Shown here in pieces: positions 36,701-48,700 of a DNA stretch of 64,000 nt. This DNA comes from Stomoxys calcitrans (lineage: Eukaryota > Arthropoda > Insecta > Diptera > Muscidae): assembly GCF_963082655.1 (NCBI RefSeq), contig NC_081553.1:20087237-20151236 (forward strand), in the 5' to 3' direction. The notes under the pieces were generated by a model. That model was not told where the DNA came from. It saw only the letters and a program-made list of their open reading frames with translations, and ran no database searches. The first letter of the stretch is position 1. Every line of letters begins with the position of its first letter. Made by a program: the position numbers and the translations under genes.

Positions 36701-39700
36701 TTTTTAATGGCTTTATTCCAAAGTAGCACTTGAGAACTTCGCCTAGGTATTTAGCTTCCTTCAACTGTTAGAGTATTTTCGCAGATTTATCGTTCGTTTA
36801 TCGTGTCAAATTGATCGTTCAAATTGATCGTTCAAATTGATCGTTCAAATTTATCGTTCAAATTTGTCCATCGGACAAAAGCCACAGCTTCGATTCTACA
36901 ACAAAGTTCAACTTGCTAAATGTCACTTTCAGCTTGCTTAATATCAATTTCAGCTTGCTGAATATCAATTTCAGCTTGCTGAATATCAATTTTAACATGC
37001 TGAATATGCAATTCAATTCAGCTTGCTGAATATGCAATACATCTTGCTTGCTAATTATGATATTTAGCTTTCTAAATATGATATTCAGCTTGCTGAATAA
37101 CAAAATTCAGCTTGTTCAATATCACAACGGGATAAAATTTTAACATATATCATTATACTTCAATAATTTATTAACTTTTAGTCTAACCATTATATTTCGT
37201 AGCTGATGGTCTCAGTAGCCAATGCTTTTTGTTCTTCCTGCTAATCCTATATTTCTTTCTATTTCAGGTGGCGTGGTAGTATTTATAAACTAGTATGGTT
37301 AGACCTGCTGGCCTTCCTTTTTCTCTATTACCTGCTAAGTTTAGTTTATCGATATGCACTAAATGACCAGCAAAGAGTGTAAGTACTATTGTCCCCAGTC
37401 TTCAAATAGTTTCCCCCAAACTTTGGCAATTTCTATCGTTTTCCAGGACATTCGAAATTATAGTACAGTATTGCTACAATTATAGTGATCTCATCCCATT
37501 GTCCTTTGTGTTGGGTTTCTATGTATCCATTGTCATGACAAGATGGTGGAATCAATACACAAGTATACCCTGGCCAGATCCCATTGCGGTGTTTGTCAGT
37601 GCCAATATACATGGACAGGATGAGCGAGGTCGTATGGTACGTCGTACCATAATGCGTTATGTTTGCCTTTGCCTAACCATGGTCATGACCAATATATCGC
37701 CTCGTGTAAAGAAGCGTTTTCCCAATTTATCGAATTTTGTGGAGGCTGGTCTTTTGAATGAGAACGAAAAGGATATTATCGAAAGCATGAATAAGGGATT
37801 CCCGCGGCACTCCAAGCATTGGTTGCCCATTGTGTGGGCCGCAAGTATAGTCACAAGGGCCCGCAAAGAGGGTCGTATACGAGATGATTTTGCTGTGAAG
37901 ACCATCATAGATGAGTTGAATAAATTTCGTGGTCAGTGTGGTCTGCTGATATCCTATGATACCATAAGTGTTCCTTTGGTTTATACCCAAGTGGTTACCT
38001 TGGCGGTATACTCATATTTTTTGTGTTCCGTTATGGGCCAACAATGGACAGACAATAAAGTGGTGGCCAACACCAATGCTCCCAATAAGGTTGATTTATA
38101 TTTCCCCGTATTTACCACGCTACAATTCTTTTTCTACATGGGATGGCTGAAAGTGGCCGAATCTTTGATAAATCCCTTTGGCGAGGATGATGATGATTTT
38201 GAGGTGAGTTTTTTTCTTTTTATTTATTTTTACTTCTTTATCTTTCCTTTTTTATGTGCCCTGCAGGTAAATTGGATGGTGGATCGTAATTTGCAAGTTT
38301 CCTATTTGATTGTTGATGAAATGCATCATGAACATCCGGAATTGCTTAAGGATCAATACTGGGATGAGGTGTTCCCCAATGAACTGCCCTATACCATAGC
38401 CTCAGAACGCTTCCGCGAAGAGCATCCCGAACCCTCAACAGCCAAAATTGAAGTCTCCAAGAATGCTGCCATGCCCACAGTTATGTCAAGTGTGCGCATT
38501 GATGATATGGTTGGTAATCAAATAAATTCGAATTCTGGTTCCCCAACTGTGCAGGCAGTTAGCTATAAATTCCCCGATCAAGAAGAGGAGGTTAGAATCA
38601 AATTGGCGTCCGCAATTCGCAAGTCTGACATTGGCCTTAAAATTTTCTATGACAAAAACATATTTCAGATATATGTGCTTTCTAAATTCTCTTTTTATAT
38701 ATAATACAAACTTCCTTAATTACATGTACCTACCTATATCTACCTACCCGTTTGTCTAAGTACACCTACCTATTCTATATTCATATGTATGCCTATGTAA
38801 CTCAAATGATGAGCAAATGAATGGCTGGTGGCTGGGTGTACAATAACCAACTCGAACCTCTTAACTAACAATGGGTGGAAAAAAATAAAATTAAAATGTA
38901 ATTGGGTTAAGGAATTTATGTACCTTTTATGTACTGTATACCATATGTTTAAAATCTATGAGGCCATACAAAACGAAGGACTTCAACTACCTGTCTTCTG
39001 TTTTCATATATGCCTCTTGCAAAAAACAACAACAAATAACTAACATTTGATTCTAATTATTTCTTCTATAGAAAAAAAAGCTTGATAATAATTTTGCACG
39101 CTGTCTCCATCCTTCTTCCCTACATCCGGGCACGGTGTTTCTAACCACCACCAATACATCAAAACTGCACGGCACTCTTGTAACCCTGTATATAACCTGA
39201 AATTATTGATAATATATATGTCGCATATGTCACTGTGTTACAAACTCCTCCTCACTCGCTAGGGGTCAGAAGAAAATTTGAATTGTATACTTAGATGTCA
39301 CGCAAACGAATCATTTGTTGAAATTAAAATCAGTTTCATTTCACATTAAAATCAGATATGCATATCATATTCCCATCATTACCATTTTAAAAATACATTT
39401 ATTTTTAGAGAAGTTTTATAAAGAATGTTATAACACTAACCAAACTTTTAAGTAGGTTTCTTAGGTTGATTTATTATGTTTTGCTTTAAAAGCAGTAATC
39501 TGTCTGAACTGAAGCTTAATAATGGTCAATCTCCGAATCAATATGGGATGCATACCAGATATCAGGCTACCAGAATACGCCAGCAATAACCAAGCATGCC
39601 CCCACCTCAATTTATTGCTGTAAGAGAGCTAATTTGGATATCAAATTCAAGGAATGTTGCAGGGTTCACTAAATAAAGTTGTGGAAAACGCTCAGGGTAC

Positions 39701-42700
39701 TATTGGGTTGCCCAAAAAGTAATTGCGGATTTTTTAAACGAAAGTAAATGCATTTTTAATAAAACTTAGAATGAACTTTAATCAAATATACTTTTTTTAC
39801 ACTTTATATGAAAAATCCGCAATTACTTTTTGGGCAACCCAATAATTTTTTTTTTGAATTTTTGACAGTACTTGCCATTGAGAATGACAACTTGTTCTCT
39901 GTTTTTTCGACATTTTTAATCTGGACACATTTTTACATCCTCAATGTTCATGAAGCCTTTTTGCTTATTGTTTTGTGCCATTGGCGTAACCTTCAATTAG
40001 TGAACACTGAGAGTACTAAATACTTTCTAGCAAGATTACTGGAAATAGCAAGAACTTAAATTTTTAATCCAACTATTTTGCATAATCGAAGATCAATAAT
40101 CTTAAACTCTTACATCTTTATTTTATGATTTTGGTTGTTGTTAACATTTATCACTGACTCCTCGAAACTCATTCACAGGGAATGGATATCCCGCACAACG
40201 ATTTTTATGGACTAAAGTGGACGTAGCACGTTCATTACTGCTCCGAAGTCTTCAGTCAGAATAGGATTGTAAACTTTTCAAGTAGGAAAAGTATAATGGT
40301 CGCTGAGATCTAAAAGAGGGAACTAAGATACAACTTGAAGTATAAGGGAGTAGCAATTAGGTCTGGAAGTGTCGAGATAGAACTATGTATATAAGTTACC
40401 TACTGTCAAACCTTAATCATTTAGGTTTGGAATTCCTTAATTCCCGAAACTGTATTTTAGCATTCCTACCTACGTAAGAGAATGAAGACGTTCCCACCGG
40501 AATTATGGGTAATTAAAGCAGTTCCACCGTGCTGCAATTGTAATAACGCCAACCGCCTAAGTTCGAGTTATCTCATTCATGCTGGCGACATTTGTGATAT
40601 ATTCATCCACGGACGTTTGCCCTACTAGATTCGTCCCTAAACTTTCTTTATGTTTATGCTTAAGAACTTCGATCGAAGATTACTAGAGATAATAGAGAAG
40701 TATCCCCGCTTTTCCTTAATGGAAAATTCGTTAGCAATATTACAAGTTCCTTACCCTATTAGAATGTTTTCGAAGAAAATGTCAATAGTTGCTTCATCGA
40801 ACTTTATTCCTCCTTGGATGCACGTGTGGCGAAAAACATAAACATCACTAATGCAGTGGCCGCTGGCTTATAGGTAGCCGGTCAAATAAAACAGGTGAGA
40901 ACCAATTTCTCCGAATATCACACATGAAACTGAGTAGAATCACAAAACTGAGTATAAAAATCAATAGGATGGTCAACTACCATAAGAAAAACTTTTGGCT
41001 TGAGCACTTGAGGTACTATCACTGTGTGATAGTATCGGTAAACTATGGTCTACTCTTAAGTCACTCTCGAACCCCTCAAGAAGGAATGATTGCTCCTCAG
41101 TTACATTTGAAATAAATGTAACTGACTTTTCGAAATAAAAGTGAATGATCCAAAGAGATGGCCCAGTATGTACAAACGTCAATTTAGAGTGCATCCTGAG
41201 AGTGACAGGCGAGAAGGAGAGCCATTCGTTGCATCCATGCCCAACCATCGTATATTACTGTGAATAAAATAGTCCAAAACTCTGTGCCTAGACGAAATTT
41301 CTGCATTGATGGCTTAGAATTTAAATGTACAGGGAGATGAGAACTTGACCAAGGTCCTCAAGCTGTCGTTGGACACTCTTTTTATTCCCGATGTCCCTAA
41401 AATGAACAGAGTGATTCTACAATTGAAGCAAAGTAAGGAATAACCATCATCCTTTTCTCGGTCAAAGCCAAAACACTTGACAATTATGCCGCAGACCGGT
41501 TTAAAAGCTTTCGATTCAGCCAGCCATTCCATACTTTTGGAGGCCATAGCCAAAACGTCGATGCTGATGCTCAAGCAATTATGTGAAGTGATTCCAAACA
41601 TATGGAAGATAGGAGAGTGATCCCTAATCTAAAGCCTGGTAAACCTGCAGTCCTTGGTCATACAGGCCAACCTCTCTCGTCCCCAAAGACACTTCAGGCG
41701 CTGCTCCTATCTGGTCTGAGCTCGCCCCTTATCCCAATGGATCATCAACATGGATTCCGTTAAATGCATGGCACTACAACCACAATCACAGCTATCACCA
41801 CACATACCAGCCGCGGTCTAAATGCGAAACGGTCTCAAGAATGTACTGTCTTCGAGGCTCTCGACTTGTCAAAAGCATTTGACCACATCATTCCGTTCAT
41901 TAACATGATTGAGTCTGAACTCAACGAAGTGGTGGAGTTCAGGAATACTAAGTCGAAACTCTGTTGTTGTTGTTGTAACCACATTTTCATGGGGAGGTGG
42001 CGATCCTCGTCAAACTCCTGTAGGTGAGCATGCTCGTTCCGGTCCAAAGGACAGATCGCCGCGGAAACAGAGTGGCCATTGGTTATTTACAGGCGCCAAT
42101 AACTCGTCCTGTCATATCGAGCATCATAGGCACTGAGTATTTGTACAAGAGCCGGTGCCAACCGACCTATCACTGAGACTCTCCGCTCGATACCGCTGAT
42201 TGTCCGTGACTGCTGTTGCAGCTACTCCGTGTGGACTCGCCCAGTATCTCGCAGCTAAGCTTCTCGTGACAGCAAAGAACACCACACAGATCGGAGCTCA
42301 AAGTTTCAGCTTGTGTGGTGCACACAGCTATCCCGTGCCGGGAAATTCAGTAGTGTTAAACAGTGATTCCCAAAAGGGGTCTCCTCTCCCTAATCCTATT
42401 TAACCTTTTCCTTTCCAAACTCCCCCAACCCCGCTAAGGCGTGGAGAGGCATATAAATATGCATATACCTCCGCGTCTTCGCAGAATTTTTCAGGTGCAG
42501 TAATCTTAAAATCTCCCCCATCAAATCATCATCGACATTATTCACCACCACGACAACTGATTACACAGAGAGCTTAATATACAGGTCGATGGAGAAACAA
42601 TCCCAACGGAAGACACGCAAAAATATTGGGAGTAAACCTCGACAACTGGAGGCCACCGCAGCGCAAACGTTAGCATGTCCCCCTATGATGCTAAACGCCT

Positions 42701-45700
42701 GGGTTCGAATCCTGACGAGACCATCAGAAAAAATTTCCAGCGGTGGTTTTCCCCTCCTAATTCTGGCAACATTTGTGAAGTAGTATGTCATGTAAAAGTT
42801 CTCTCCAAAGAGATGTCGCACAGCGGCACGCCGTTCGGACTCGGCTATAAAAAGGAAACCCCTTATCATTGAGCTTAAACTTGAATCGGACTGCACTCAT
42901 ATGTGCAGACTGCACTTCGATATGTGAGAAGTTTGTCCCTGTGTCTTAATGTAATGTTCATGTGCAAATTTGCATTCTTCTAAAATATATTCGTGTTAGA
43001 CGCAAATTCATGTTTTTGTTAATTTGTCAGGGAAACAAAATTTTGGAACAATGGATTCTTTTTCTTAATGTTTTCTCATTAAGAGCTGAAGTCTGTCACA
43101 TAATTCGCTCCCCTATATCATAACGGTATTCGTGCTGCTATGTTGTTTTTTTTTAAGGTTTTCACCATTTTTATCACAAAATAAATCTCAGTTAAAAAGG
43201 TTTGTAATTTAATTGTCCTTACTAACTTCCTGCATTACCATAATCCGTATGGTCTTATCGATTTTTTTGGTGTTGGGCAACTAGGTTAATTTATTTAGGT
43301 TATATTAATCCGCTCCATGCAACTGTGAACATAATGGATGAATTTCCAGCCTAGAGTTTGTGCAACATACCAGTTCTAGCCTTCATCACCCTTTTCGTTT
43401 TATCGACGTTTTTTGATGATGTGCAACTGTCTACCTTCCCGAAATAGGCCTTGTTGAGCCTTTTAATCTAATCGACTAATGGGTCGTTTACACATAAAGA
43501 TGTTTGAAGGAAGAACATGTTGCCACTTTTTTGTTTTATAAATTGCACGAGACACTTGTATCGAATTTAACGGACGTATTCCCAAAAATTTAAAGGAGTT
43601 TTAAAGTAGGCTTTGTTGTTTTGTTTTATAAAGGAAACCTGTCATTTAAATCTTTACTTTAAACTTGATTTACGTTTTGTGAATACCAGTGTAAGTTTGT
43701 AAATAACTTTAACTCATCCTCATGTGTAACTTACCTTAAAATTTATAAATATTAGAAACTATTTGTTAAGCAAAGCAAACGACCAAACGATTCCTTCTGA
43801 TCCCTAGTTTCTATAAAAGTTTATAACACAGTTTGAACATATGGACATACCATCAATAATGCTTTTTAATTAATAATTATTATTTTATGGTCCCTCCCTC
43901 GTACAGGCTGATGATGCCAGTGGCATACATTTTACAGCAGGAAATGGCAAGACGAGACCTGGTTCTTCACCCAGCTTGGTTAGTCTTAGTGGAACTTTGT
44001 CTCGCGTCAACACTGTAGCTTCAGCTCTTAAACGTTTCCTCAGCCGAGATGATAGCCGACCGGGTTCCGTTACACCCAACGATGACACACAAAAATACAA
44101 ATTCCCTGGCAGTGCAAGTTCAGCCAGTCTGGCACCCAATGCCAACAAACCGGCCGGCAGCATGCGTATTACAGATCAAGTGATCGAAGAAGTCGACGAA
44201 CAGGCAACCATAACCTCGCATCGCGGCACAGATCATAATCGACCCAATGTGCGTGATATTTTCTATCAGGGAGGGCCCGATGGCCCCGGCCATTCTGAGC
44301 CCATGGACATTCCTTCGAAAAATAAAATCTACATGCGCACACAATCCTCGGGAGAGCCTCATCTATTTCCACCAGGCGGTGTGGAGGCTCTGTTAAGTAC
44401 ATCGGCGCCCACAGCAGATAGTCCCAGTATGGCCCGCACCGTCCCAAGTTCACCGGTGGGTGAAAGCTCAAAATCATTGCATGATCAATTGCAACGTGAT
44501 CAAAGAGAACGCGGCAGCCGTGAAACAGGTAAATATGACAGGCAGGGGTATCTAATCATAGCTTCCAAGAGAGGAACATTTTTTACTACATTGACAACGA
44601 AACTGAGACGCGGAGACGATGTTTAGATGCCCCTCAACCTGCGTAACAACTTAATCTCACGCACACACTACGTGTACTACTTACATCCATACATATATGC
44701 ATAGATATCATGACCTGCGATAAACACTTTTCAATATTTCCCCAAGCACAATTGATAGGACGTAACGATGGTGCTGTACCCCAGTTCAGGTGGTTTTTAT
44801 CTACGGGTAATGTTGATTTTCTAACAAATCCAAACCCAAATTTTGTTAAGTGTATTAGTTCGTTTACTTTTGTTTGTTGTACTGTTGTGTTATACTATTC
44901 TTGTTGTTGGCATGTTGTTGAAATGTTAAAACTCCCGTTAATCGTAACACACAAATAGCATAACATATTTACAAATCTCTAGTAACATACTACAAAAGAT
45001 AAACTATTTAGATGTATCGCAAGCTTAAGCAGAATATGTCTCTAGAATCCTTTGATTTTTCCCTATTGTAGATGTTTAATGGTGTCCCTTGTGTATGCCT
45101 ACTTATAAACATAGTTTAGACTGATTTATAGCAGTTTCTAGTCCGTATGCCTAGAATTTTAGATTTTTTTAAAAATTTATTAGAAAAAAGATTAAAGGTA
45201 TTTTCGGTATAACAACTTTTATGGAATGGCCTCACAAATTATAAATAATTGAGTCTGCGAACCTTAAGTGAAGAGTTTCACTTGGAACAAATCGGTTTTT
45301 CGAACCGACAAATCCTTCCCCGATCCTTCAGTAACGGGATCACTCTGTCCATTTTTTGGACAAGGAAAACTATAAGAGCGTCCAGAAACAAGTTGGGGAT
45401 CTTGGCCCGATACTCCTCAACTACATGGCACGCCATCACGAATATATTGGCCGAGTTCCGAACCGGTTCAAAACGTGCCATAGGACTAGAGTTGGGTGGT
45501 CCTAGCTGATCGGTTGTTTTAGGTCCGATCCTAAAAATGAACTAGTTCTTTTTTTATAAACACATTGAAAAGTTAGTGGAAGGTTTTTATTTAGGTTGGA
45601 TTACCTCTGACATCTTCATTTAAGATCTGGCAACTTCAAAATTAGTGACAAAAAGAGCGAAAGAAATGAAATGAGTTCAAAACAAAAACAAAATTGTGAG

Positions 45701-48700
45701 TGAAAATAAGGAACTGTGGAATTGAAAGAGTAAAGATAACAGATCCAGTTTACTTAGTGGCAGTTACTGAATAGCTCCATAGAACTAGTTCCATCCGGAA
45801 CTATCCAACTCTGCATAGGAGGACTCGTGGCTCTGGGTCCATCGAAAAGATCAACTTTTTGAGGATATCACAAACATATTCCTCCAGCCACACCAAAAAC
45901 CTGGTTGTTGATAGTCCAAAATTGTAATATGTCCTACAAGGCTTGGGAAGAGAGGCGCCTTAAATGCCTTGGCTACTGAAAAAAATTCAGCAGCAAGAAA
46001 TCAGACTCTTTTAAACGATATTTGTTCATTGCGACGGTCCAAAGTTTTTGGCGGAAATCGAATCCACGAACTCCGTGCTGGTAAGTAAAGCTCTATAGAA
46101 GAAAATGGAGAAAGTTGGGAACCACAACTTTGAGAAAGTCAGTAACTTTATCTACCTCGGCACTGCCGTAACCGAAACGAATGACACCAGTTTTGAGATA
46201 AAGCGAAGAATAATACTGACAAACAGATGCTACTTTGGACTACACAAGACACTGAAACTACCGATGTTGTAATATGGTTCTGAGGCATGGGTACATGTGA
46301 CAGCAGATGAGGCAGTGCTTGAAGTATTTGAGAGAAAGATTCTTCGTAAAATATATGGCCAGTTTGCGTGAATGGAGAATATATAAATATGAACCACGAG
46401 CTGTATGAGCTGTACGACGACGAAAGCATGGTTACACTCATCAAAATACAACGGCTGCGTTGACTAGGTCATGTTGTCAGAATGGATGAAGAAGCTCGAG
46501 CAAAGAAGTCTTTTGAAGGCAAACACGGTGGTACCGGCACGGCAAACCGGGAAGACTAAAAGCAAGATGGAAAGATTAAGAGGTGGGAGACACCTCGAAA
46601 CTTGGTGTCAGAGATTTTAAAATGAGCGCAGAAGATCGAGGCGCTTGGAACGCTATTCTACGTTTGGCTAGTGAAACAAATGTTCTGTCATAGCCAATTA
46701 AACTAAACTATCCCAGACTTTCGACTTTAGGTGAATCCAACTGCCTGAGCATCAAAATAACGTAATGAAAACGCGGTGATTTCTTCGACTCGGAGTTCAT
46801 AGATGCCACGAATGGTTCATCTTCTTGCTCAGTCACTCGCAGCAAGCTCAATAACAAGGCGAATTTTAACAAGTAAAAGCGTGCTAAGTTCGGCCGGGCC
46901 GAATCTTATATACCCTCCACCATTGAGCGCAGTTGTCGAGTTCTTTTCCCGACATCTCTTCTTAGGCAAAAAGTGATATAAGAAAAGATTTGCTCTGCTA
47001 TTAGAGCGATATAAAGATATGATCCGGTTTAGACCACAATTAAATTATATGTTGGAGACCTGTGTAGAATGTCAGCCAATTCGAGTAAGAATTGCGCCCT
47101 TTGGGGGCTCAAGAAGTAAAATAGAGAGATCGATTTATATGGGAGCTGTATCGGGCTATAAACAGATTTAGACCATAATAAACACGTATGTTGATGGTCA
47201 AGAGAGGATCCATCGTACAAAATTTCAGGCAAATCGGATAATAATTGCGACTTCTAGAGGCTCAAGAAGTCAAGATCCCAGATCGGTTTATATGGCAGCT
47301 ATATCAGGTTATGAACCGATTTAAACCTTATCTGACACAGTGGTTGAAAGAAAAAATAAAAAATAAAAAACGTCATGCAAAATTTCAGCCAAATCAGGTA
47401 GGAATTGCGCCCTCTAGAAGCTAAAGAAGTCAAGTCCCCAGATCTGTTTATATGACAGCTATATCAGTTTATGAGCCGATTTGAACCATTTTTGGCACAC
47501 TTGTTGGATATCATAAAAAAAACATGTCGTGCAAAATTTCATTCCAATCTGATAAGAATTGCGCACTTTAGAGGCTTAAGAAGTCAAGACCCAAGATCAG
47601 TTTATATGGCAGCTATATCAGGTTATGAGCCGATTAGGACCATACTTGGCACAGTTGTTGAATATCATAACAAAACACGTCGTGCAAAATTTCATTATAA
47701 TCTGATAAGAATTGCGCACTCTAGAGGCTTAAGAAGTCAAGACCCAAGATCGGTTTATATGGCAGCTATATCAGATTATGGACCGATTTGAACCATATTT
47801 AGCACAGTTGTTGGATATCATAACAGAACACGTCGTGCCAAAATTCATTCAAATCGGATAAGAATTGGGCACTCTAGAGGCTCAAGAAGTCAAGACCCAA
47901 GATCGGTTTATATGGCAGCTATATCAGATTATAGACCGATTTGAACCATACTTGGCACAATTGTTGGACATCATAACAAAACACGTCGTGCAAAATTTCA
48001 TGCCAATCGGATAAGAATTGCGCACTTTAGAGGCTCAAGAATTCAAGACCCAATATCGGTTTATATGGCAGCTATATCAGATTATGAACCGATTTGAACC
48101 ATATTTAGCACAGTTGTTGGATATCATAACAGAACACGTCGTGCCAAAATTCATTCAAATCGGATAAGAATTGGGCACTCTAGAGGCTCAAGAAGTCAAG
48201 ACCCAAGATCGGTTTATATCGCAGCTATATCAAAACATATACCGATTTGAACCATACTTAGCACAGTTGTTGAATATCATAACAAAACACTACGTGCAAA
48301 ATGTTATTCAAATCGGATAAGAATTGCGCCCTCTAGAAACTCAAGAATTCAAGACCCAAGATCGGTTTATATGGCAGCTATATCAGATTATGAACCGATT
48401 TGAACCATATTTAGCACAGTTGTTGGATATCATAACAGAACACGTCGTGCCAAAATTCATTCAAATCGGATAAGAATTGGGCACTCTAGAGGCTCAAGAA
48501 GTCAAGACCCAAGATCGGTTTATATGGCAGCTATATCAGATTATGGACCGATTTGAACCATACTTGGCACAATTGTTCGACATCATAACAAAACACGTCG
48601 TGCCAAAATTCATTCAAATCGGATAAGAATTGCGCACTCTAGAGGCTCAAGAAGTCAAGACCCAAGATCGGTTTATATGGCAGCTATATCAGATTATGAA

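Noticed and set aside
36858..37103. Minus-strand KLIFSKLK-repeat peptide
   Set aside because: Product of the 21-bp minisatellite; no independent coding evidence.
37499..38704. A single 401-codon open frame as one bestrophin exon
   Set aside because: It reads through the 63-nt GTGAGT...CTGCAG intron at 38204-38266, starts inside the conserved neck, and misses the split codon upstream. The six-exon model explains the family motifs.
44710..44958. 82-codon frame after exon 5 as a separate gene
   Set aside because: No motif, no start context, AT-rich intron composition; considered chance.
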